In this document: positions 46,843-55,303 of the stretch, in pieces
Position numbering within the stretch: position 1 is the stretch's first letter
Layout: each line of letters opens with the position of its first letter
Source: Boseongicola sp. SB0665_bin_10
GTDB taxonomy: Bacteria; Pseudomonadota; Alphaproteobacteria; Rhodobacterales; Rhodobacteraceae
Length of the DNA: 64,000 nt
NCBI GenBank assembly: GCA_009838075.1
Contig: VXSG01000050.1
Span: 1 to 64,000 of the forward strand
Direction: 5' to 3'
Program-made: the position numbers and the translations under genes
The notes under the pieces: model-generated
What the model was told of the DNA's origin: nothing
The model's database searches: none
The model's input: the letters and a program-made list of their open reading frames with translations, nothing else

Positions 46843-48702
46843 CTAGACTCCAAGCCTTTGTCTCTTGCGGAATTCCTCTTGGCCGGCGCGTGCCGCTTGC
46901 ACGCCTTCGCGGGGCGAAACTTCCGGCACGCCCACATACCAATCGGCCCCGCCAGGGGTCCACGCGCCGGCGTCGGATGCAATGCTCAGGACAGTTGTGG
47001 CGTCCGTGGCCTTCGCCCATTCCATCGCGGACTCCAGATCGGCCAGGCTCTCGCAGTGTCGGGCGTGAGCTCCCATTGACTCCGCGTGCCTGGCGAAGTC
47101 GACATGGCGGGGACTGGACCGGTCCACGACGCGGCAGTCCGTCAGCAGGTTGTTGAAGCCCGCACCGCCCATGCCGGTCTGCAGCCGGTTGATGACGCCG
47201 AAGCCGCCATTGTCGCAGACGACGACGATCATCTTGTGCCCCGTCAGGACCGAAGAGTGGATGTCGGAGTTCATCATCATGTACGACCCATCGCCCACCA
47301 TCACGATCGGCGTTCCGTTGCCGCCCATGGCCATGGCGTGGCCCCAACCGCCGGCGATCTCGTAGCCCATGCAGGAATAGCCAAACTCGCAGTCAAAGGT
47401 ATGCGGAGACTTGCAACGCCAATTCTTGATCGTCTCTCCCGGCAGGCCGCCTGCAGCGGTGACCATCACGTCCTCGGGACCTGCCATCCTGTTCACGACG
47501 CCCACGATCTGGGCATAGCTGGGCACCTCCTGATTGGTCGGTGCCTGGCCCTTGTCGAGGAGCCTGTTCCAGGCCGCATACAGCTTCTGCGCTGTCACCA
47601 GTCTTTCTGCAGGGGCCTTGTAGTCCCCAAGCGCCGCATCGATGTCATTTACCGATTCAAGCGCGTCGCCTACGACAGGACAGGCGCGGTGTTTCACCGC
47701 GTCGAAGCGCGCGGCATTGATGTTGATGAACTGCGCGTCCATGGGGAAGGTCGTCCAGGAACCGGTCGTGAAGTCCTGCATCCGCGTGCCGATCGCGATG
47801 ACGACGTCGGCGGTCTCCGCGAGCTCCCGCGCCGCTTCGGTGCCCTCGATGCCCATCGGGCCGACATAGACGGGGTCATCGTGCACGACCGCGCCCTTGC
47901 CGGCGATCGTCTCGGCCATTGGGATGCCTCGCCTTGCGGCAAATGAGGCGACGGCCCTTTCGGCACCAGAATACCGCACGCCTCCGCCGGAGATGATGAG
48001 CGGGTTTCTGGCGGACCTCAGCACGTCAGCCGCTGCAGCGACTTGATCGCGCGAGGGGCGCGGGCGTGGGATGGACCATGTGGTCTCGGCAAAGAACTCT
48101 TCGGGGTAGCCGTACGCAATTTCCTGGATGTCCTGCGGCAGGCCGATGAATGCCGGGCCGCAGTCCGCCGGGTCCAGCATCGTGGCAATTGCCTGTGGCA
48201 GCGACTGAATGACCTGGGCCGGATGCGTCACCCGGTCCCAAAAGCGCGACACGGCGCGGAAACTGTCGTTCACCGTCGTGCTAGGCGAACCGAAGTGCTC
48301 GACCTGCTGCAACACCGGGTCGGGCAAGCGGTTGGTGAACGTGTCACCGCTGAGCAGGAGCACGGGGAGGCGGTTGGCATGGGCAACGCCGGCAGCGGTC
48401 ACCATGTTCGTGGCGCCCGGACCGACGGAAGACGTTGCCACCATGATCTGGCGGCGCTTCTTCGATTTGGCGTAGGCGATTGCAGCCAAAGCCATGGACT
48501 GCTCGTTCTGGCCGCGCCAAGTGGGCAATTTGTCCTGTACACGTTCCAGGGCTTCGGCGAGACAGGTCACGTTGCCGTGGCCAAAGATCCCGAAGACCCC
48601 CGCAAACAGGGGAACGCGCTCTTCGTCGATCTCGGTGAACTGGTTGCACAGATAGCGCACAACCGCTTGAGCCATCGTCAAGCGCACGGTCCTTGCCGCC
48701 AT
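46843..48702 (-). CDS. iolD: 3D-(3,5/4)-trihydroxycyclohexane-1,2-dione acylhydrolase (IolD)
   Basis: IolD is a thiamine-diphosphate enzyme that opens the ring of trihydroxycyclohexanedione to 5-deoxy-glucuronate. From ATG 48702 the protein has 619 residues. The N terminus RLTMAQAVVRYLCNQF and GVFGIFGHGNVTCLAEAL are IolD hallmarks. The ThDP motif GDGSYMMMNSDIHS, with NGGFGVINRLQ further on, is present. A GGGAGGA site lies upstream of 48702. It is the first gene of the minus-strand operon and is divergent from iolG. Confidence 0.95.
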   Translation of the reverse strand: MAARTVRLTMAQAVVRYLCNQFTEIDEERVPLFAGVFGIFGHGNVTCLAEALERVQDKLPTWRGQNEQSMALAAIAYAKSKKRRQIMVATSSVGPGATNMVTAAGVAHANRLPVLLLSGDTFTNRLPDPVLQQVEHFGSPSTTVNDSFRAVSRFWDRVTHPAQVIQSLPQAIATMLDPADCGPAFIGLPQDIQEIAYGYPEEFFAETTWSIPRPRPSRDQVAAAADVLRSARNPLIISGGGVRYSGAERAVASFAARRGIPMAETIAGKGAVVHDDPVYVGPMGIEGTEAARELAETADVVIAIGTRMQDFTTGSWTTFPMDAQFININAARFDAVKHRACPVVGDALESVNDIDAALGDYKAPAERLVTAQKLYAAWNRLLDKGQAPTNQEVPSYAQIVGVVNRMAGPEDVMVTAAGGLPGETIKNWRCKSPHTFDCEFGYSCMGYEIAGGWGHAMAMGGNGTPIVMVGDGSYMMMNSDIHSSVLTGHKMIVVVCDNGGFGVINRLQTGMGGAGFNNLLTDCRVVDRSSPRHVDFARHAESMGAHARHCESLADLESAMEWAKATDATTVLSIASDAGAWTPGGADWYVGVPEVSPREGVQAARAGQEEFRKRQRLGV

Positions 48703-48747
48703 TCCCCATTCCTCCCAAGGTGTCTTTGCCAAGCACCCCTTGAATTG

Positions 48748-48786
48748 ATTGTTGACAATGCAAGCATTTTGCAACGAGCATTGCAA
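48748..48786. promoter_or_regulatory. Palindrome-rich operator region between iolD and iolG
   Basis: In the 105-bp gap between divergent operons lie overlapping palindromes: ATTGTTGACAAT (48748-48759), TGCAAGCATTTTGCA (48759-48773) and TTGCAACGAGCATTGCAA (48769-48786). The repeated TGCAA half-sites and the AT-rich character suggest a regulator binding site. The RpiR-type gene at the end of the plus operon is the obvious candidate regulator, but the match to any known motif is not established. Confidence 0.55.
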
Positions 48787-48807
48787 CAGTAATCTCGGGA
48801 GGAACAG

Positions 48808-49815
48808 TTGGCAAGAATCTCGGTGCTCGGGTGTGGCCGCATCGGTCGCATGCATGCAGACAACATAGCGGCCCATCCCCGGGCGGAACTTGCGGGCGTC
48901 TTTGACGTCCATGCACCGTCTGCCGAAGAGGTTGCTGCAAGACACAACGTCGAGAATTTCGCCACGGCTGACGAGGCGATCACCTCGGACAAGGTCGATG
49001 GAGTCCTGATCGCGACTCCTACGGCGACGCATGTCGAGTTTCTCGAGGCTTCCGTGAATGCGGGCAAGCCGGTGCTTTGCGAGAAGCCGATCGACCTTTC
49101 GCTGGCGCGCGTGGATGCATTGAAGGAGCGGATCTCGGGGACGGACGTGCCCATCATGCTGGGCTTTGTACGCCGTTTCGATCCGGGCCATTCGGCCGCC
49201 CGGCAGGCCGCCGCATGCGGTGAGATCGGCGAGCTCCATCAGGTGATCATCACGTCCCGTGATCCGGGCATGGCGCCGGACGGCTACATCGAGACTTCAG
49301 GCGGCATCTTCCGCGACATGACCATCCACGACCTGGACCTGGCCCGCTTCATGCTGGGGGAGGAAATTGCCGAGGTGTTCGCCACAGGGTCGCGACTGGT
49401 GGCTCCCGGACTCATGAAGAGATGCGATGACTTTGACACCGTCGTTGTCACGCTCGTCACCGACAGCGGCAAGCAGGCCGTCATCACCAATTCACGCGAA
49501 GCCGTCTACGGCTATGACCAACGTGTTGAACTCTTTGGTTCAAGAGGCATGGTGATTTCCGAGAATCGTCGCGAAAACCTGGTGACCAGGCACGTGGCCG
49601 GGTCCACCAATGTTGCGGCTCCGCTCCAGCACTTCTTCATCGAGCGCTACGGCGAGGCCTTCGACGCGGAGATCGGCCATTTCGTCGAGTCCATCGAGAG
49701 CGGCGCGCCTGCCCCCGTTGGCTTCGAGGATGGGCGCCTTGCGCTTCTCCTGGCGGAGGCCTGCTTCAGGTCCGTCGCGGAAGGCCGGACGATCAAGACC
49801 AGCGAGATTGGATAG
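48808..49815 (+). CDS. iolG: Inositol 2-dehydrogenase
   Basis: IolG oxidises myo-inositol to scyllo-inosose with NAD+, the first step of inositol breakdown. The protein has 335 residues from TTG 48808, preceded by GGGAGGAACAG. The Rossmann loop ISVLGCGRIGRMHADN and the catalytic CEKPIDLSL are standard, as is FRDMTIHDLDLARFML with the active-site Asp/His. Divergent placement from iolD and iolE supports the assignment. The ALDH gene follows after 3 bp. Confidence 0.9.
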   Translation: MARISVLGCGRIGRMHADNIAAHPRAELAGVFDVHAPSAEEVAARHNVENFATADEAITSDKVDGVLIATPTATHVEFLEASVNAGKPVLCEKPIDLSLARVDALKERISGTDVPIMLGFVRRFDPGHSAARQAAACGEIGELHQVIITSRDPGMAPDGYIETSGGIFRDMTIHDLDLARFMLGEEIAEVFATGSRLVAPGLMKRCDDFDTVVVTLVTDSGKQAVITNSREAVYGYDQRVELFGSRGMVISENRRENLVTRHVAGSTNVAAPLQHFFIERYGEAFDAEIGHFVESIESGAPAPVGFEDGRLALLLAEACFRSVAEGRTIKTSEIG

Positions 49816-49818
49816 CGC

Positions 49819-51249
49819 ATGTACGAAGATTTCGGTCTCTTCATCGGCGGCGCGTGGGTCAAGGGCGCGAATTCGTCAGAGGTGTTCTCGCCCGTCACCG
49901 AAAGGTCTTTGGGTGCTGTCAGCGTCGCGGCGCCCGAAGATGCCCGTGCCGCGATCGATGCGGCGGCAGACGCACTCGCGCCCCTGCTTGCCTTGGGAGG
50001 ATTTGGCCGTGCCGACGCGCTGCACGGGGCCGCGGACGAAATGGTGCGCAGGTCGGATGAAGCGGCCATCATGATCTCGACCGAGACCGGCAAGCCGCTC
50101 GCCCAGTCAGGCCGCGAGTGGGGCCTCGCCTGTGACCAGTTCCGATGGTACGCCGAAGAGGCGCGCCGCATATACGGCCGGACGGTTGGAAGCCGCGTGC
50201 CTGGCGGACGCTTCGAGATCAGTCGCGAGCCTGTCGGGGTCGTGGGAGCCTTCACCGCCTGGAATTTCCCCGCAGCTCTTCCCGCGCGCAAGTTGGCCCC
50301 CGCACTTGCAGCCGGATGTCCTGTCATCTTGCGCCCGTCCTCCCAGACCCCGGGCGCAGCGATCATCCTTGCAGACTGCTTGCGCGCCGGGGGCCTTCCC
50401 GACGGCGCCGTCAATCTTGTGATCGGGGTCACCAGCGACACCTACCTGCCGATCATGGCTGATCCGCGAGTCCGGAAGGTCTCGCTCACCGGGTCCACCA
50501 AAGTGGGGCAGCAGATGATCCGGGATGCTGCGGATACGGTCAAGAAGGTGTCCATGGAACTGGGCGGAAATGCGCCGCTGATCGTCTTTGACGATGCCGA
50601 TCTCGACATGGCGCTCGACGTGAGCGTTCCGGCGAAATATGCCAATTGCGGACAGGTCTGCGTTGCACCGGATCGGTTCTTTGTCCATGAGAGCCTCCAT
50701 GACCGCTTTGTCGAAGGCTTCGTGGAGCGCGCCAGCAAGATCAAGCTCGGCGACGGCCTTGATCCGGAAACCGGGATGGGGCCGCTGATCAAGGCCGGCA
50801 GCCTGGAATCCGTGGACGGCATCGTGCAGTCCGCAGTCGCGGATGGCGCAACGCTCGCCCTGGGGGGCAAGCGTGCGGCCGGTTTCAACGAAGGCCATTT
50901 CTACGAGCCGACTGTCCTGACCGGCGCAACCGACGGGATGGCAGTCTTTGCGGAGGAGAACTTCGGGCCGGTTGCCGCGATCACTTCCTTTGCGGAGGAA
51001 GAGGAAGCGCTTCAACGCGCGAACGGTTCGACCATGGGCCTTTCGGCCTACGCATTCACGTCCTCGCCTGATCGGGCGCGCCGCGCAGTCGCAACGCTGA
51101 AGTCCGGCATGGTGGGAATCAACAGCTTCGCCCTTGCAGCCGCCGAGGCGCCGTTTGGCGGCACGAACTACTCGGGCTTGGGCCGTGAGGGCGGCAGCGA
51201 GGGGATTGACGACTATCTCGAGACAAAGCTTGCGCAGATCGTGTTCTGA
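49819..51249 (+). CDS. NAD(P)-dependent aldehyde dehydrogenase
   Basis: This 476-residue ALDH-superfamily enzyme has the family Asn in FTAWNFPAALP, the catalytic Glu in SMELGGNAPL and the catalytic Cys in GQVCVAPDR. It resembles succinate-semialdehyde-type and related ALDHs, not the CoA-acylating IolA/MmsA, whose distinctive features I did not recognise. In the context of this operon its substrate could be a sugar-derived aldehyde such as 5-deoxyglucuronate or malonic semialdehyde. Coupled to iolG (3 bp) and to the HpaI aldolase (9 bp). Confidence 0.88.
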   Translation: MYEDFGLFIGGAWVKGANSSEVFSPVTERSLGAVSVAAPEDARAAIDAAADALAPLLALGGFGRADALHGAADEMVRRSDEAAIMISTETGKPLAQSGREWGLACDQFRWYAEEARRIYGRTVGSRVPGGRFEISREPVGVVGAFTAWNFPAALPARKLAPALAAGCPVILRPSSQTPGAAIILADCLRAGGLPDGAVNLVIGVTSDTYLPIMADPRVRKVSLTGSTKVGQQMIRDAADTVKKVSMELGGNAPLIVFDDADLDMALDVSVPAKYANCGQVCVAPDRFFVHESLHDRFVEGFVERASKIKLGDGLDPETGMGPLIKAGSLESVDGIVQSAVADGATLALGGKRAAGFNEGHFYEPTVLTGATDGMAVFAEENFGPVAAITSFAEEEEALQRANGSTMGLSAYAFTSSPDRARRAVATLKSGMVGINSFALAAAEAPFGGTNYSGLGREGGSEGIDDYLETKLAQIVF

Positions 51250-51258
51250 GGTGCGGGG

Positions 51259-52068
51259 ATGACGGTCAACCCAGTCAAGAAGCTCTGGGCCGAGGGTCGG
51301 CCGGTGCTCCATGGCTGGCTGTCGATCGGCAGCCCGTTCACGGCGGAAATCATGGCGGCGCAGGGCTATGACGCGATTTCCATCGACCTCCAGCATGGCG
51401 CCCTGAATCATTCCGTCGCTCTCCCGATGATGCAGGCGATGCGCGCCTCCGGCGTCTCGATCGGGGTGCGCGTGCCTTGGCTTGACCCGGCGATCATCAT
51501 GAAGGCGCTGGACGCCGGCGCGCTGAACATAATCTGCCCGATGATCAACACTGCCGCGCAGGCCGCAGAGTTCGTCAGCTACCTGCGCTATCCGCCACTC
51601 GGTCAACGCAGCTTCGGTCCCACGCGGGCGAGTTTCGCCATGCCGGGATACGGGCCGGCGATGAACGACGAAGTGGTCGCGCTCGCGATGATCGAGACGG
51701 CGGAGGGAATGGCGAACATCGAAGAGATCGCGGCGACATCCGGCCTGGACGGGCTCTATGTTGGCCCGGCCGATCTTGCGCTTGGAACGCAGGAGGGACG
51801 CCTGGCCCCGGGGTTTGATCGCGAAGAGCCGGAAATGGTTGCAATGATCCAGCGCATCGCAGGAGTCTGCGCGGACAACGGGATCAAGGCCTGCCTGCAC
51901 TGCGGCACGCCGGAATATGCGGCAAAGGCCGCTGGCTGGGGATTTCACCTGATGACCGTGTCGGGAGACAGCCGACTTCTCGCGGCCGCTGCCGCTGCCA
52001 GCGTGAACCGCTTTCGCGAGCTGACGGGTGCGGGAACGGGAAACTCCGACCTGGCTGGGGGCCGCTGA
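51259..52068 (+). CDS. HpaI/HpcH-family class II aldolase
   Basis: This 269-residue aldolase belongs to the metal-dependent HpcH/HpaI family. Family landmarks are ISIDLQHGALNH near residue 42, RVPWLDPAIIMKALDAGA, RSFGPTRASF, the metal-binding IETAEGMANIEEI and VGPADLALG. Family enzymes cleave 4-hydroxy-2-oxo acids to pyruvate (or, for some members, hydroxypyruvate) plus an aldehyde. It is placed between an ALDH and a 2-hydroxyacid dehydrogenase in the cyclitol operon, so a lower-pathway cleavage role is plausible. The stop shares one base with the next start. Confidence 0.9.
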   Translation: MTVNPVKKLWAEGRPVLHGWLSIGSPFTAEIMAAQGYDAISIDLQHGALNHSVALPMMQAMRASGVSIGVRVPWLDPAIIMKALDAGALNIICPMINTAAQAAEFVSYLRYPPLGQRSFGPTRASFAMPGYGPAMNDEVVALAMIETAEGMANIEEIAATSGLDGLYVGPADLALGTQEGRLAPGFDREEPEMVAMIQRIAGVCADNGIKACLHCGTPEYAAKAAGWGFHLMTVSGDSRLLAAAAAASVNRFRELTGAGTGNSDLAGGR

Positions 52069-53048
52069 TGTCCCATGTTCTCGTTGCAGGGCCGCTCCAT
52101 GCCTCCGGCCGCACCCTTTTGGATGCGGCGCAAGGCGTTACGGTGACGTACATTCAGGAGACGTCGGAGGAAAGCCTCGCGGCGCATGTCGCGAATGCGG
52201 ACGCGGTCCTGCTGCGCACGCAGCCCATGACCGAACCGACGGTGGCTCGGGCAAAGAGGCTCAAGATAGTTTCGCGGCACGGTGTCGGCTATGATGCGGT
52301 CGACGTCGAAGCGCTCAATTGCAGGGGCATAGCGCTCTCGGTCTGCGGAGACGTGAATTCCGCTGCGGTTGCCGAGCATGCGTCCATGATGATCCTTGCC
52401 GCGAGCAAGCGCGCTCTTCGCGCCGATGCCTCGGTGCGTCGCGGCCACTGGGAGTGGCGCAACCGGCTGGAGGCACAGGATGTGCGGGGACTGAACCTGC
52501 TGCTTGTCGGGTATGGCCGGATCGGACGCCAAACGGCGTCAATGATGCTTGGATTCGGCATGCAGATTCAAGCATTTGACCCGTACTTGCTGAGCAGCGG
52601 CTGGCCAAGGGATGGCGTCACGCCAGTCCGGAGCCTGGAAGAGGGTCTCGCCTGGGCCGACGTGATCTCGTTGAGCTTGCCGCATACGGGCAAGCCGTTG
52701 ATTGGTTCAGCGGAGATCGCCGAGATGCGCGAGGGTGTAGTGCTGGTCAATACCGCGCGTGGCGGAGTCATTGACGAAAGCGCCTTGATATCCGCTTTGA
52801 AGTCGGGAAAGGTCGGGGCGGCAGGCTTGGACGTCTTCGAAACAGAACCCGTCCTTTCCGACCACCCCTTGGTCGGGTTCGACCAAGTCATCCTGTCGCC
52901 CCACATCGCCGGATTGACCCATGGCGCCGCGGAGCGCATGGCAGTCTCGTCGGCCGAAAACATTCTCGACTTCCTTGCGGGCAAGATCGACTGGGACTTG
53001 GTCGTGAACAGGGAACAAGTCAATGGCGCACTCCAGGACCAGGCATAG
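52068..53048 (+). CDS. D-2-hydroxyacid dehydrogenase
   Basis: This 326-residue NAD(P)-dependent enzyme of the D-isomer-specific family has the cofactor loop LLVGYGRIGRQTAS, the active-site NTARGGVIDE, DVFETEPV and SPHIAGLTHG, which together give the Arg/Glu/His set. It reduces 2-oxo acids to D-2-hydroxy acids or the reverse; glyoxylate/hydroxypyruvate reduction is common in relatives. The aldolase upstream could supply pyruvate or hydroxypyruvate. It overlaps the next Gfo/Idh/MocA gene by 26 bp. Confidence 0.9.
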   Translation: MSHVLVAGPLHASGRTLLDAAQGVTVTYIQETSEESLAAHVANADAVLLRTQPMTEPTVARAKRLKIVSRHGVGYDAVDVEALNCRGIALSVCGDVNSAAVAEHASMMILAASKRALRADASVRRGHWEWRNRLEAQDVRGLNLLLVGYGRIGRQTASMMLGFGMQIQAFDPYLLSSGWPRDGVTPVRSLEEGLAWADVISLSLPHTGKPLIGSAEIAEMREGVVLVNTARGGVIDESALISALKSGKVGAAGLDVFETEPVLSDHPLVGFDQVILSPHIAGLTHGAAERMAVSSAENILDFLAGKIDWDLVVNREQVNGALQDQA

Positions 53049-54150
53049 GGTCGGCCTCATCGGCACGGGATTCATGGGGAAGGCCCATGCCTTCGGCTTC
53101 ATCTCTGCGCCGCGCGTGTTCGACCTGCCTGTGGATGTCGAGCTTCACACCGTCGCGGACACGGACCTTGCGGCCGCACACGTGGCCGCACGGGCTTTCG
53201 GCTTTGCGCATGCGACAGCCGATTGGCGTGACATCACGCGCAACCCGGAAATCGACATTGTCTCGATCACCGCGCCAAACGCTTTGCATAAGGAAATGTC
53301 GCTTGCCGCGATCGCGGCCGGGAAGCACGTCTACTGCGAAAAGCCGTTGGCGCCCCTTGCCGACGACGCGCGCGAGATGGCTGACTCCGCCGAGCGGGCG
53401 GGGATCAGGACGCAGGTTGGATTCAACTACCTTTGCAACCCGATGGTTGTCCTGGCGCGGGAGATGATTGCCGCTGGCGAGCTGGGTGAAATCCGCGGCT
53501 TCAGGGGGCTGCATGCCGAAGACTACATGGCAGACGCCGACGGCCCCTTCACCTTCCGCCACGAATCTGCAGGCGGTGGCGCGCTGGCCGATCTGGGCAG
53601 CCACGCGCTGGCGACCGCCGAGTTCCTGCTCGGGCCCATTGCCGAGGTCATGGGCGACTGCGTCACGATGATAGGCGAAAGAACTGACGGCAAGGGTGTC
53701 CGTCGCCCGGTCGACGTGGACGACGTGGGCCGCGCCTTCCTGCGCTTTGCCAGCGGCGCCAGCGGATCCATTGAAGGAAACTGGATCGCTACCGGCCGCA
53801 AGATGCAGCACGACTTCGATGTCTATGGCTCGAAGGGCGCCCTGTCGTTCAGTCAGGAGAGATTCAACGAGCTGCACTACTATTCGGTCGGAGACGCCCC
53901 CGGCCGCCAAGGCTTTCGGCGCATCGAAGCGGCGCCCGAGCACCCGCCATATGGCCGGTTTTGCGTCGCGCCCGGCCATCAGATCGGGTTCAACGACCTG
54001 AAGGCCATTGAAGTCGCCGGCTACTTGGCGGCCATAACCGGCGACAGGCCCGAGCCGTTCAATTTTCGTGCCGGGCTTCGAATTCAGACTCTTGTGGAAC
54101 AAGTCCGGCGATCCGCGCGCGAGCGGCGCTGGCTGAGCGTGGAGAACTAG
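53023..54150 (+). CDS. Gfo/Idh/MocA-family oxidoreductase
   Basis: This 375-residue dehydrogenase has VGLIGTGFMGKAHAFGF at the N terminus and the catalytic motif VYCEKPLAPL, followed by GFNYLCNP. The C-terminal domain carries ADLGSHALATAEFL. It is expected to act on a sugar or cyclitol with NAD(P). It overlaps the hydroxyacid dehydrogenase by 26 bp and is followed after 3 bp by another family member, so the two are one transcript. Substrate unknown. Confidence 0.87.
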   Translation: MAHSRTRHRVGLIGTGFMGKAHAFGFISAPRVFDLPVDVELHTVADTDLAAAHVAARAFGFAHATADWRDITRNPEIDIVSITAPNALHKEMSLAAIAAGKHVYCEKPLAPLADDAREMADSAERAGIRTQVGFNYLCNPMVVLAREMIAAGELGEIRGFRGLHAEDYMADADGPFTFRHESAGGGALADLGSHALATAEFLLGPIAEVMGDCVTMIGERTDGKGVRRPVDVDDVGRAFLRFASGASGSIEGNWIATGRKMQHDFDVYGSKGALSFSQERFNELHYYSVGDAPGRQGFRRIEAAPEHPPYGRFCVAPGHQIGFNDLKAIEVAGYLAAITGDRPEPFNFRAGLRIQTLVEQVRRSARERRWLSVEN

Positions 54151-54153
54151 AGC

Positions 54154-55224
54154 ATGACAGTCAGGTACGCAGTTGTCGGAGCGGGCTGGATTTCGCAGAT
54201 CGCGTTCTTGCCGGGCGTCAGCCTGACGGGAAATTCCACCGTAACGGCACTGGTCAGCGGAAGTGCCCGAAACGCCGGCAAGCTTGCGGAGTTCCATGGC
54301 ATCGAACACGTCTGTTCCTATGAACAGTATGACGAGATGCTGGCCGCGGATGTCGCGGATGCGGTCTACATCGCCCTGCCAAACTCCATGCACGCCGATT
54401 TTGCCCTGCGCGCTGCAAATGCCGGCAAGCACGTCATGGTCGAAAAGCCGCTTGCGGTTTCCGAAGCGGAATGTGAAGCGATGATACAGGCGGCCAGGAA
54501 CGCCGACGTGTTCCTGATGACGGCCTATCGGCTGCACAACGAGCCGGGAACCGTCCACGCTCTGGAACTGGTTCGCAGCGGCGCTGTTGGCGACCCGCGC
54601 GTGTTCACGTCGCTTTTCTCCATCCAGGCAGGAGCGGACAATCACCGGCTCAAGGCGGCGCATTGGGGCGGTCCGCTTCAGGACATAGGCATCTACTGCC
54701 TGAACGCCGTGCGCCACGTCTTCGAGGATGAACCAACCAAAGTCACGGCAGCACGCAATGCCGTCGATGACCCGCGGTTTGCCGAAGTCGAGGAAACCAT
54801 CGCGGCAACGCTGATGTTTCCCAAAGGTCGTGTTGCGCAATTTTGCGCCAGCTTCGGGGCCGATCCACTGGACATGTACCGGGTTGCCGGGACAGCTGGC
54901 GAAGTCGCGGTCGAGTCCGCGTACGACTTCATGACACCGACGACCGTGCGCCTCAAGCGCGGTCAAGAGGTCGTCGAACGCACTTTTCCGCAAACAGATC
55001 AGTTTGCGGGCCAGGCGGAGTACTTCTCGGACTGCATCATGAACGGCACCGCCCCGGAAGCAGATGGCGAGGAAGGCCTTGCGGACGTTCGGACGCTGTT
55101 GGCAATTGAAGAAGCGGCACGCTCCGGGATTGCGCAGCAGGTCAGCCTGGAACCTCGGCCACGTCATCCCGTCGCCGAGATGGTCCGAACTTTCGAGCCA
55201 ACACCTCGAAGGCTGGTATTCTAG
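54154..55224 (+). CDS. Gfo/Idh/MocA-family oxidoreductase
   Basis: This 356-residue enzyme starts VRYAVVGAGWISQIAFLPG and has MVEKPLAVSEAE with the catalytic Lys, AYRLHNEPG, and GGPLQDIGIYCLNAVR in the C-terminal domain. The pattern resembles sugar dehydrogenases of the glucose-fructose oxidoreductase/xylose dehydrogenase branch more than IolG. It is the fourth family member in the locus. The RpiR regulator follows 79 bp later. Confidence 0.87.
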   Translation: MTVRYAVVGAGWISQIAFLPGVSLTGNSTVTALVSGSARNAGKLAEFHGIEHVCSYEQYDEMLAADVADAVYIALPNSMHADFALRAANAGKHVMVEKPLAVSEAECEAMIQAARNADVFLMTAYRLHNEPGTVHALELVRSGAVGDPRVFTSLFSIQAGADNHRLKAAHWGGPLQDIGIYCLNAVRHVFEDEPTKVTAARNAVDDPRFAEVEETIAATLMFPKGRVAQFCASFGADPLDMYRVAGTAGEVAVESAYDFMTPTTVRLKRGQEVVERTFPQTDQFAGQAEYFSDCIMNGTAPEADGEEGLADVRTLLAIEEAARSGIAQQVSLEPRPRHPVAEMVRTFEPTPRRLVF

Positions 55225-55303
55225 TTCGCCGAATCTGGTCGCCGGGAGTGCTGACAGCGGGCCAGACTGCCGCAGCTGCGGATCGAAGGGTCATTGGAAA
55301 GAG

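Noticed and set aside
46838-47347. Upstream extension of iolE inside iolD
   Set aside because: The frame is open, but its translation is Arg/Gly-rich and IolE begins at 46837; the stretch is iolD in another frame.
55064-55303. Long N-terminal extension of the RpiR regulator
   Set aside because: It overlaps the preceding dehydrogenase gene and lacks family sequence; the start at 55304 fits RpiR proteins.
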